NCBI GenBank assembly: GCA_049293335.1
Contig: JBATSO010000015.1
Span: 1 to 21,072, forward strand
Direction: 5' to 3'
Source of the DNA: JAGXIT01 sp049293335
GTDB taxonomy: Bacteria; Patescibacteriota; Saccharimonadia; Saccharimonadales; UBA4665
Length of the DNA: 21,072 nucleotides
Part shown: positions 14,543 through 20,846 of the stretch, piece by piece
How positions within the stretch are numbered: the first letter of the stretch is position 1
How the letters are laid out: the number at the start of each line of letters is the position of its first letter
Notes under the pieces: model-generated
The model's database searches: none
What the model was told of the DNA's origin: nothing
What the model saw: only the letters and a program-made list of their open reading frames with translations
Made by a program: the position numbers and the translations under genes

Positions 14543-15897
14543 GCGTCAAAGTCGTCATGAGTAGACGAGCTATCGTCTAGCATAGCGTGCCGACGGCGAC
14601 CATCTCGCAATATTGCGACAATCCGCTCGCTACCATGCGTTTCTTCATCACCAGTTTGCAAATTCTTCAACTTGTATCGTTCTTCAGATAACTCCGTCTC
14701 ACCGATAAAAATTACGTGCTCTATACCTTTTTTAACCGCTGTTTTGATTTGTTTTTCCAGTTTGCGACCCGTGGTGTCTACCGCTATACGGAGACCGTCC
14801 TCACGAAAGCGAGCCAGCACACCCTGCGCCTTTTCGTACATGTTTTCACCCAGTAGCACTACGTACGCATCAGTTTCCGGAGGAAGCTGCGGCACTAGCT
14901 CGTGACCTTCTAGGAAATTCTGGATCGTGGCATCTCCCATAGCAAAGCCCACTGTGGGCACGGGATCGACGCCAAAAAGACCAACCAGTCCGTCGTATCG
15001 TCCGCCGCCAAACATGCTGCGGTTGTTTTCGGGATGTTCATCGAACACCTCAAACACCATGTCTGTGTAGTACTCAAAACCACGCATGAGCGTAACGTCG
15101 AACCGTACATTGGTTATGCGTGACTCCTGCAAAAGGTCACTCAGCCGTTTTAGAAGCAAGACAGAGGGAAGCTCCTCTGCGCCTGAGGGTAAGTCGTTGA
15201 GCAGTTTTGCCTCCATGAGCTGCATGAGCTTATCAAGCACGCCCGTTTCTCGCTGCGTAGGCGTAAAAATAGCATCAGCCTGTGCTAGGAAGCTTTCCTG
15301 TTCCATTTTGTGCAAACGATCTATAAGACGACGCATCATGTCCTGTTGCGTCTGCGAAAGCCCGAGGTAGTCGTTAAAAAGCCAATTGACCAGTTTGCGA
15401 CTATTTACCCGAATGGTGTACATGTCCGGCTTCGCGCCAAAGCTCTTCATTATTCGGTCGGCTACCTGGATTATCTCATGCTCTGCCTCCACGCCTTCCA
15501 AGCCAAATATGTCACAGTCTAGCTGGAAAAATTCGCGGTAACGCCCACGTTGGGGCCGTTCGTAACGCCAGCGACCACCAATGTTAAACATCCGTACCGG
15601 ATACGCTAGCTCTTGCCGGCGTGCGGCCACTAAGCGGCTCACGGTAGGTGTCATCTCTGGCCGAAGCGCCACACTTCGCCCACCGCGATCAGTCAGCACA
15701 TACGTTTGCTCGTTTACAATCTCCTCGCTCGTTTTGGCCAAATACAGTTCTACTGGCTCAATAACTGGCGCATCGTATTCTTCGTAGCCGAAGGTTTCAC
15801 AAGCCTCGCGCATTTTACTAAATATGTATTTATGCAAACGCTTGTCTTCGGGGTAGAAATCGCGTGCACCTTTGTATGGTTGAGTCGAAAGTGTCAT
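14539..15897 (-). CDS. hisS: Histidyl-tRNA synthetase
   Basis: Charges tRNA-His. A 452-residue class II enzyme: the N-terminal YKGARDFYPEDKRL, motif 1 region IEPVELYLAKTSEEIV, ALRPEMTPTVSRLVA, motif 2 FNIGGRWRYERPQRGRYREF followed by FQLDCDIFG, the HisRS signature FGGGRYDGLVGLFG and motif 3 PTVGFAMGDATI. The C-terminal anticodon domain is VVLLGENMYEKAQGVL to VIFIGETELSEERY. There is a short acidic tail (SSSTHDDFDA). ATG 15897 has AGGAGG only 3 nt upstream, which is too close for a normal Shine-Dalgarno, and a TATACT box 9 nt upstream, so initiation may be leaderless. It is coupled to the small membrane gene downstream. Confidence 0.97.
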   Translation of the reverse strand: MTLSTQPYKGARDFYPEDKRLHKYIFSKMREACETFGYEEYDAPVIEPVELYLAKTSEEIVNEQTYVLTDRGGRSVALRPEMTPTVSRLVAARRQELAYPVRMFNIGGRWRYERPQRGRYREFFQLDCDIFGLEGVEAEHEIIQVADRIMKSFGAKPDMYTIRVNSRKLVNWLFNDYLGLSQTQQDMMRRLIDRLHKMEQESFLAQADAIFTPTQRETGVLDKLMQLMEAKLLNDLPSGAEELPSVLLLKRLSDLLQESRITNVRFDVTLMRGFEYYTDMVFEVFDEHPENNRSMFGGGRYDGLVGLFGVDPVPTVGFAMGDATIQNFLEGHELVPQLPPETDAYVVLLGENMYEKAQGVLARFREDGLRIAVDTTGRKLEKQIKTAVKKGIEHVIFIGETELSEERYKLKNLQTGDEETHGSERIVAILRDGRRRHAMLDDSSSTHDDFDA

Positions 15898-15906
15898 ATA
15901 CCTCCT

Positions 15907-15935
15907 AGTATACAGAGTTAAGAGTTAAGAGTTAA
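15907..15935 (-). promoter_or_regulatory. hisS promoter embedded in the heptad repeat
   Basis: On the minus strand TATACT (15912-15907) and, after exactly 17 bp, TTAACT (4/6 match to TTGACA, 15935-15930). The -35 hexamer is a unit of the TTAACTC tandem repeat. TSS prediction about 15900, 3 nt before the start codon. Confidence 0.55.
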
Positions 15936-15955
15936 GAGTTAAGAGTTAAGAGTTA
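15914..15955. repeat. (AGAGTTA)6 heptanucleotide tandem repeat
   Basis: Six perfect 7-bp copies plus a degenerate seventh (AGGGTTC, 15956-15962), immediately upstream of the hisS -10 box. It is the same unit length as the AATTCCA repeat at 9358-9385. Confidence 0.97.
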
Positions 15956-16065
15956 AGGGTTCGCGACTTTTGTGATTGCACAAAACATTACTCCCACTAC
16001 TCAGCCATACCCCTTGGCTCATATTCTCCCCTACACATTTCCACATTTTTCATCTCATCTTACTC

Positions 16066-16795
16066 CTAGTTTTTATAAATCGTACGGCCGTACGGTTTAT
16101 TTTTATTACGTATTTGGTTGATGTTTGCGGTTACAGTAAATTCAGGCTGTGTTGGGTTTTTCTGTTGGACGAATATATTCTGCCCAGTCGGCTGTCGCAC
16201 ATGGAGCGATCTGCCCACTTTGGCACGGTCTGTCGTGAGATAATACGCGATACTGCCGGAGCCGCAAGCTGTTTCATATACCAGCGAGTCGGTTGCGGCT
16301 ACATAGACAATTGGCCGAATAGTATTATCCTGCACCTCTATTATCCCTGCCGCTGGCAGGCTATATTTTTTACATAGCTGCTGTAGCATCCGCCGCTTTG
16401 CCCGTATTGTTCGCTGGCAAACGATATAGCCAATTCCATCAAAAACTACTACGCGGCAACCTACGTCCCCGAAAACTATCTGGTACGCCAAGCGAATCCT
16501 GATACTAACCAATTCTCCGCGCACTTCATATTGCACGTTCGTGCCGTCCGACAGCATCAAAACCCCTGTGTCTTGAGCTTGGCTATATGCTGCGGCAAGG
16601 GTCGCATTGACACAAAGTTCACCTCCCATCATCGTAAGACGCTGGGCGTTGTTCTGTGCTTGATCCAGAAACCCCACTTGCTCTATGCCTTCAGTTAAAA
16701 GTTTCTGGACACACTCCAGTCGTCGTATGAAGACACCCCCGAACCAGTGCAGTGCGATTTCCTCCCGCGATATCGTAAATATTTATTTCGTTCAT
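16066..16795 (-). pseudogene. DapF-superfamily epimerase/racemase (CntK-like), frameshifted
   Basis: Two frames together make one DapF-fold protein. From ATG 16795 (Shine-Dalgarno AAGGAG at 16809-16804) the frame reads MNEINIYDIAGGNRTALVRG and then stops. The second frame continues FIRRLECVQKLL, GIEQVGFLDQAQNN and on to 16066. Removing one G from the GGGGG run (plus-strand C run 16736-16740) joins them into a 242-residue protein. The catalytic cysteine pair is in GGELCVNAT and ETACGSGS (residues 61 and 177 of the joined product). EQVGF, M.G.E.C.NAT and the 'P(L/I)(I/V)Y(I/V)' block resemble the staphylococcal histidine racemase CntK more than DapF (recalled comparison). The last residues (KPYGRTIYKN) are encoded by a palindrome. 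It may be an error, a pseudogene or a phase-variable gene. Confidence 0.8.
16075..16100. repeat. 26-bp palindrome, copy 1 (inside the 3' end of the CntK-like gene)
   Basis: Core CCGTACGG repeated twice, flanked by ATAAA/TTTAT arms, with one arm mismatch (ATAAATCGTACGG). A 32-bp stretch (16072-16103) equals 16818-16849 except for one base. It encodes NKPYGRTIY at the protein end. Confidence 0.9.
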
Positions 16796-16820
16796 TATGT
16801 TTACTCCTTACAATTTATTT

Positions 16821-16846
16821 ATAAACCGTACGGCCGTACGGTTTAT
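16821..16846. repeat. 26-bp perfect palindrome, copy 2 (upstream of the CntK-like gene)
   Basis: A perfect palindrome with ATAAAC arms around CCGTACGGCCGTACGG, which is two abutting copies of the self-complementary octamer CCGTACGG. It lies 11 bp upstream of the Shine-Dalgarno and abuts TATAAA (minus, 16823-16818), so it is placed as an operator would be. Confidence 0.9.
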
Positions 16847-16885
16847 TTTGGACAACCGAATTGCATCGTATGTTAGTGATATAGT

Positions 16886-16951
16886 AAAAACGCCGGAGCT
16901 TGTCCGACGTTGGTGTTTGGTGAAAAGCAAATTACGTCGACAAGTCCGGCG
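16886..16951 (-). terminator. Rho-independent terminator of the yerC-like gene
   Basis: On the minus strand CGCCGGACTTGTCGACG (16951-16935) pairs with CGTCGGACAAGCTCCGGCG (16909-16891) with two single-base bulges, followed by TTTTT (16890-16886). The first arm is coding sequence, and the stop codon of the gene (16934-16932) lies in the loop. Confidence 0.85.
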
Positions 16952-17258
16952 ATAGATGGGTATGATGCATGGTTTCAATCACGGCTTTATAGCCACCTGC
17001 CCCATTTTGTAGCCAGTCGCTTATACGGGCCACTGTGCGGCTACTAAGCTTAGTACGCTTAATAATACTTGCGTACGATGCGCCGCCAGCTAACATACGA
17101 GCGGCTTCTAGGCGCGCGCTGATTTCGGCAACTTCTTTTTCGGTCATGACATCACGCAAGAAGGCCTGCATGCTGGAAACATCGGAAATGCTAGCTAGAG
17201 ACTCTGCGAGCTGCTGTGCCAAACCGTTTTCCATAATCGTCATATCATAGGTATTCAT
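16932..17258 (-). CDS. YerC/YecD-type TrpR-like DNA-binding protein
   Basis: A 108-residue helical protein with a TrpR-type helix-turn-helix: VMTEKEVAEISARLEAARML followed by GGASYASIIKRTKLSSRTVA and RISDWLQNGAGGYK. This order (EKE..I..R.E.A..L..G.SY..I...T..S..TV.R....L..G.GGY) is that of the YerC/YecD family, whose role is not well established; tryptophan is not known to be the ligand in these proteins. The start is taken as ATG 17258, 7 nt after an excellent promoter, and not the in-frame GTG 17267, which overlaps the -10 box. The message is probably leaderless. The 3' end doubles as a terminator arm. Confidence 0.9.
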   Translation of the reverse strand: MNTYDMTIMENGLAQQLAESLASISDVSSMQAFLRDVMTEKEVAEISARLEAARMLAGGASYASIIKRTKLSSRTVARISDWLQNGAGGYKAVIETMHHTHLSPDLST

Positions 17259-17265
17259 AGCAAGC

Positions 17266-17294
17266 ACTTTACCAAACTAAAGTGATTTTGTCAA
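17266..17294 (-). promoter_or_regulatory. Consensus promoter of the yerC-like gene
   Basis: On the minus strand a perfect TTGACA (17294-17289), a 17-bp spacer, and TAAAGT (17271-17266) preceded by TGG (extended -10). ATG lies 7 nt downstream. The -35 starts right at the T-tract of the preceding terminator. Confidence 0.85.
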
Positions 17295-17296
17295 AC

Positions 17297-17341
17297 AAAA
17301 AAACCCAAATGAAGCGCTTTTGGCAAATCATTCGGGTTTTT
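17297..17341 (-). terminator. Terminator of the SPFH gene
   Basis: An inverted repeat of AAAACCC-A-AATGA with TCATT-C-GGGTTTT (15-nt loop, one mismatch), followed on the minus strand by a run of T residues. The AT-rich outer stem also makes it potentially bidirectional. Confidence 0.8.
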
Positions 17342-17361
17342 GGTACGTATGTGGCGTTTAG

Positions 17362-18264
17362 CTAACTGCTTTTTGCCGACTTATTGACCTGTTCGGCGGT
17401 AATCATGGCGTTTCGAATTTGGTCGCTCATGTCGGTCATGCCACCAGGGCCGTGAGGAATGAGGATGGTGCTGTTTTTGCCGCTGAGGCCGAGTTCTTTA
17501 ATGGTGTCGAAATACTGTGTCATCATAACCAGGTTCATAACATCTTGGCTGTTGACGCCGTTGACTGCACTGCTAAAGTTTTCGACAGACTCTTTCAGAC
17601 CCTCGATGATGGCTTTGCGCTGGTTGGCAATACCCTGCCCCTGAAGCGCCTTGCTTTCGGCTTCGCCTTCGGCGGCCTTAACCACGCGAATTTTATCGGC
17701 CTCGGCCTGCTGAATAGCGGCTTCACGCAGACGCTGAGCGGCGTTGATTTCGTTCATGCTAGATTTAACTTTTTCATCAGGATTGATGTCTGTTACAAGA
17801 GCCTTGACGATGCCGTAACCAAAGTCGTCCATAACTGTGTCGAGTTCGGCCTTAACGGCGGTGGCAATATCGTCTTTCATTTCGAACAATTGGTCGAGGT
17901 TAACAGCGGGCACGCGGGCACGTACCGTGTCGAACACGTAGGCGGTAATTTGTTCGGTTGGATTTTGAAGCTTATAAAATGCATCAACCACTTTTTCGGC
18001 AGGCACAAAATATTGCACGCTAACAATTACAAACACAAACACGTTGTCTTTGGTTTTTGTTTCGACCTGCACATCAAGCTGTTGTACGCGTAGGTTTACA
18101 CGACCTGCAATTTGGTCGATGAGCGGAATTTTGAAGTTCAAGCCAGCTTTAGAGGCCTTCTTAAACCGTCCAAACCGTTCAACGATTGCTGTAGTTTGTT
18201 GCTTTACCGTAAATAGGCCCGTTGCCACTAATACGATAAGTACCCCAATAATAAACCAAGTCAT
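17362..18264 (-). CDS. SPFH/Band 7 (stomatin-like) membrane protein
   Basis: A 300-residue protein with an N-terminal membrane anchor (FIIGVLIVLVATGLFTV, 4-20) and a Band 7 domain: TTAIVERFGRFKKASKAGLN, FKIPLIDQIAGRVNLRVQQL, VETKTKDNVFVFVIVSVQYF. It continues with the coiled-coil flanking helix rich in Ala/Glu (RLREAAIQQAEADKIRVVKA) and ends with LIPHGPGGM. These proteins form oligomeric membrane microdomain scaffolds. I chose ATG 18264 over the longer frame because AAAGGAGG (18276-18269) is well placed before it and TATAAT is upstream. No NfeD-type partner gene is adjacent. It is monocistronic with its own terminator. Confidence 0.94.
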   Translation of the reverse strand: MTWFIIGVLIVLVATGLFTVKQQTTAIVERFGRFKKASKAGLNFKIPLIDQIAGRVNLRVQQLDVQVETKTKDNVFVFVIVSVQYFVPAEKVVDAFYKLQNPTEQITAYVFDTVRARVPAVNLDQLFEMKDDIATAVKAELDTVMDDFGYGIVKALVTDINPDEKVKSSMNEINAAQRLREAAIQQAEADKIRVVKAAEGEAESKALQGQGIANQRKAIIEGLKESVENFSSAVNGVNSQDVMNLVMMTQYFDTIKELGLSGKNSTILIPHGPGGMTDMSDQIRNAMITAEQVNKSAKSS

Positions 18265-18288
18265 CACACCTCCTTTGTTATGTATGTC

Positions 18289-18297
18289 ATTATAGCA
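18289..18297 (-). promoter_or_regulatory. Extended -10 of the SPFH gene
   Basis: TGCTATAAT on the minus strand; TSS expected near 18282, giving a leader of about 18 nt that contains AAAGGAGG. This is one of the few Shine-Dalgarno-led genes in the window. Confidence 0.7.
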
Positions 18298-18338
18298 GAA
18301 CTTTGTTGCTACTACGCCACTTTTGCAGAGGACACTCA

Positions 18339-18347
18339 TGCTAGAAT
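18339..18347 (+). promoter_or_regulatory. Extended -10 of the pilin-like gene
   Basis: TGCTAGAAT, followed by 7 nt and ATG 18355; fits a leaderless message. Confidence 0.6.
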
Positions 18348-18354
18348 AATTGAC

Positions 18355-18954
18355 ATGCACACAGAACGACCATCATACGCCAAACCTTCCACCCAGCAGA
18401 CAACACGGAGCCAATCGAACGGTCGTGTGTTTCGTGCCTCGCCTGCCAGTGGAGGGCCTATTGAGGTTAAACCGAAGAGGGCGTTTAAGCTTGCTGTGGT
18501 CCCGCTTGTTTTTTCAATGCTCTCGGGGTTAGTTATGGCGAGCTATAGTATTTACAAATCGCAGCAAAAATTTACAGAGTCTACTATGACTACTAGCGAC
18601 ATCATGCTGCGGCTGGCCGATAGCGACCGCGAGTTCGAACTAGGGCTTATTCAGTCTCATTTTGTGCGGTATGGTACGGCAAACAACACCTACCCAACGC
18701 TAGCCGAGGCCAACGACCCCACCTGGCGGCAAACCTACATACCATATATTCAAGACTCCAGCATGAGCGACACAGACTCAAAAACAAGTCAGTTCGCTAA
18801 CAAAACCACCAAAGGCCAGTACGCCTACATACCCACTGGACCCAACGGCGAACCGTGCGATGCGGTCGAAACCCAGTGCGCTCATTTTTCACTAACGGCA
18901 GTTAAAAGCAACGGCACCACCTATACCCTCACCGAAAAAACCATCCCACAATAA
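18355..18954 (+). CDS. Pilin-like membrane protein of unknown function
   Basis: A 199-residue protein with a disordered basic N-terminus (1-43), one transmembrane segment (about 44-65: LAVVPLVFSMLSGLVMASYS) and an outer domain. This starts with a helix (MLRLADSDREFELGLIQSHF), then YGTANNTYPTLAEAND, YAYIPTGPNGEPC, and ends in a Cys pair with AHFSLTAVKSNGTTYTL. The helix followed by 'NN.YPT' and 'Y.P.G..C......C..F.L.A' resembles the C-terminal part of type II/IV pseudopilins, but no prepilin peptidase site is seen. The start is set by the -10 box 7 nt upstream; an in-frame ATG at 18280 lies upstream of this box. Confidence 0.75.
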   Translation: MHTERPSYAKPSTQQTTRSQSNGRVFRASPASGGPIEVKPKRAFKLAVVPLVFSMLSGLVMASYSIYKSQQKFTESTMTTSDIMLRLADSDREFELGLIQSHFVRYGTANNTYPTLAEANDPTWRQTYIPYIQDSSMSDTDSKTSQFANKTTKGQYAYIPTGPNGEPCDAVETQCAHFSLTAVKSNGTTYTLTEKTIPQ

Positions 18955-19340
18955 TCTGCAATTGAAGCCCCTGTATCGCTGTATTTAGGCTAACAATAAA
19001 TTATCTCCGTTTTTCGGCAATATAAAACAAAACCGTATACGCTCATGTTTACTTGGTACCCATAAGGTTACTGTTGTTGAACCTGGCATACTTGGAAAGT
19101 TGCATGAATTGCTAAGCAATTACGATGTCTGCAACATATTAGGCAAACACTATGTAGCCTCATTAAGCGTGAAAGTATAATTAATTTTATCTTGCGTATA
19201 ATCAAGATATATTAGTGGTAACAAAAAACGTGCCACAATGAACACCATAACCTCAGCCCGAATCCCAACCAGAGCGAATATCCTACGACCCCAACAGCAA
19301 CTAATAGCTAACAACAGGGCACTCGTAAGGGGTCCGGCTC
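18955..19340 (+). other. Gene-poor stretch with possible coding remnants
   Basis: About 390 bp without a convincing gene. One open frame without a start codon (18989-19180) would encode 63 residues, including THKVTVVEPGILGKLHELL and ILGKHYVASLSVKV; it looks protein-like and may be the tail of a decayed gene. A perfect TATAAT is at 19197-19202. A 40-codon frame starting at ATG 19238 ends near the IS remnant. The right edge (19329-19354, GGGGTCCGGCTCC...) may be a transposon end. Confidence 0.4.
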
Positions 19341-19510
19341 CTAAACATATAGGACACTAGTATCCAGTGTAGCATTCTCGTAGCCTGGAATACCTTGGAG
19401 GTATTCCACGGGCGTACACATGCGGAGCATGCTGTGCGGCCGGTAGAAGTTGTAGTCGAGGCAATCTTCTATCAGGAAGGCCTGCACTCTCCGCCCTTCC
19501 ATCTCTCTCC
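19341..19510 (-). mobile_element. IS3/IS481-type transposase remnant (C-terminus)
   Basis: The minus-strand frame ending at TAG 19343-19341 encodes FLIEDCLDYNFYRPHSML and CTPVEYLQGIPGYENATLD, the typical end of rve-type (DDE) transposases of IS3/IS481. About 45-50 residues are recognisable. Upstream of about 19500 the sequence turns into lipase coding sequence on the other strand, so the element is 5'-truncated. The bases after the stop (GAGCCGGACCCC) may belong to its terminal repeat. Confidence 0.75.
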
Positions 19511-20011
19511 TCATGGCAGCTAATCTCCTACCAACCAAACAACGTCAATGGCTTTTCTGCTTGCGCGTTTAAGAACCCTGCTACTGGCGAAATAGTCTTC
19601 TCCTTCCGTGGTACAGAACCACAGACCATAGCCGATATCATGACCGATGCTCAGCTAGCTCTACAGTCTGGTACCTTTGGCGCCCCTGGCCAATTCGGCG
19701 ATGCTTACAACTTTGTAAAGCAAGTCATATGCCAAGAAGCCAACTACGATCCAACCCTCATAACCGAAGAAGAACTACGACTGTACATAGAAGGTCGTGC
19801 AAACGACAGTAACACAGCCAATGACATTACCTTCACCGGCCACTCCTTAGGCGGAGCACTGGCACAATACATCACCTGGAAAACCGGCCAAGACGACACG
19901 ACAGCCGACGGAACCCTGGGGGCGAAGGCGGTGACGTTTAAGCTCCCCGAGTTAGTAACACGCGTGCTCCAGAAAACCGTACCCAAACAACACAAACTCA
20001 GCTATTGTTAG
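19510..20011 (+). pseudogene. Class 3 (alpha/beta-hydrolase) lipase, 5'-truncated
   Basis: An alpha/beta-hydrolase fragment. The frame is open through WQLISYQPNNVNGFSACAF, then EIVFSFRGTEPQTIADIM (oxyanion region), a helical stretch and FTGHSLGGALAQYITW with the nucleophile Ser in GHSLGG, followed by GAKAVTF. The first candidate ATG (19640) would skip the oxyanion strand. The true N-terminus is missing and is replaced by the transposase remnant. After GAKAVTF the frame reads KLPELVTRVL and stops at 20011. A one-base change near 19940-19957 would restore a longer frame (APRVSN...) ending at 20091, overlapping the next gene. The catalytic Asp and His are not identified. Substrate unknown; probably nonfunctional as it stands. 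Confidence 0.8.
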
Positions 20012-20069
20012 GCTTAGATGATGAGCGTAGACTGAGAATATACCAATTTCTTTGGAGGGTACCAGAACG

Positions 20070-20846
20070 ATGGCACATAATTCACACATAACAAACAAAA
20101 AGAAACCAACACAGCAAACGACGTCTAGAAAGATTTCATTCACTTCAAAGAAGTTTATCGTAGCACTGGCTGGACTACTCGTTGTCCTTCTAGGATTCTG
20201 GTGGTTTGTAGGAGGAGGCAGTCAAATTAACGAACAAAAAAAGATGGCGAACTATCTGAAAGGCAAGTATGGGCAGGAGTTTGTTGTCGAGAATATTCGT
20301 ACAGATGGTAGTGGGTTTGGAGTGAGAGGAGAGACAAGGGGGGATGCCTATCCTAAGAATAATACAAAAATGATTTTTAGAATAGCTAGCGCAGGTGGAG
20401 GATATCATGATCAATATGCTGGGGCAATATGGTCCGATGCTGAAGAGAGTGCTTTAAGAGGAAGATTTGGTGGGCAACTAGAATGGCCTAGTTCTTTAAA
20501 GGTAAATATTGCTATATATCCCCCAGATGATGTTAAAGTTAACAGCCCTATCCCTAAGCTCAGAGATGCTTTAGAAAAGTATCGAATAAAGATAGCGTAT
20601 GATGTCGTAATTTCCGAAAAAATATATGATAGTGCTCAGGACGAAAGATACCTGAAAACGATAAAAACGGTAGCAGAGCAACTTAAAGATGTCAGTACAT
20701 ATACACAAAGAATCGATTATAAAATAAATATCGACAAAAATACTTGGTATGGTGCCACTTTAGATAAAAATGATCTACTAGATTTACTAAATTCTGGGGA
20801 TAAGCAGTTCAATCAAATATTTAGTCTCGTAAGGAAGGAGAAATAA
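20070..20846 (+). CDS. Membrane-anchored protein, possible immunity-type partner of the lipase
   Basis: A 258-residue protein with a basic cytoplasmic N-terminus, one transmembrane segment (about 29-48: FIVALAGLLVVLLGFWWFVG) and an extracytoplasmic domain starting MANYLKGKYGQEFVVENIR, with MIFRIASAGGGYHDQYAGAI and AIWSDAEESAL. The 'YLK.KYG.eF.V' beginning is reminiscent of small surface lipoproteins seen in Gram-positive bacteria, but I cannot name the family. GGAGGG lies 10 nt before ATG 20070, and the restored lipase frame would overlap its start by 22 bp. The sequence becomes clearly more AT-rich than the genome around it. It overlaps the next ORF as TAATG. An immunity or chaperone role is inference from context only. 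Confidence 0.75.
   Translation: MAHNSHITNKKKPTQQTTSRKISFTSKKFIVALAGLLVVLLGFWWFVGGGSQINEQKKMANYLKGKYGQEFVVENIRTDGSGFGVRGETRGDAYPKNNTKMIFRIASAGGGYHDQYAGAIWSDAEESALRGRFGGQLEWPSSLKVNIAIYPPDDVKVNSPIPKLRDALEKYRIKIAYDVVISEKIYDSAQDERYLKTIKTVAEQLKDVSTYTQRIDYKINIDKNTWYGATLDKNDLLDLLNSGDKQFNQIFSLVRKEK

Noticed and set aside
15901..15906. AGGAGG upstream of hisS as a standard Shine-Dalgarno
   Set aside because: It is only 3 nt from the ATG and probably upstream of the transcription start set by the TATACT box, so it is not a convincing ribosome binding site, though a different TSS could change that.
15914..15962. Tandem AGAGTTA units considered as a CRISPR-like or iteron array
   Set aside because: The 7-bp units are contiguous with no spacers, and no replication initiator or Cas gene is near. 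It is a simple tandem repeat.
16685..16876. Plus-strand ORF sharing the peptide KPYGRT with the end of the racemase-like gene
   Set aside because: The shared peptide arises because the palindrome reads the same on both strands; the ORF is an antisense shadow with no family features.
17419..18093. Long plus-strand ORF (224 codons) opposite the SPFH gene
   Set aside because: The minus-strand SPFH frame is unmistakable and has promoter, Shine-Dalgarno and terminator; the opposite frame is histidine/asparagine-rich noise from its codon usage.
19376..19425. Inverted repeats GGAATACC/GGTATTCC and ACACT/AGTGT near the IS remnant as transposon ends
   Set aside because: They lie within the transposase coding tail and are short; likely chance or codon-constrained.
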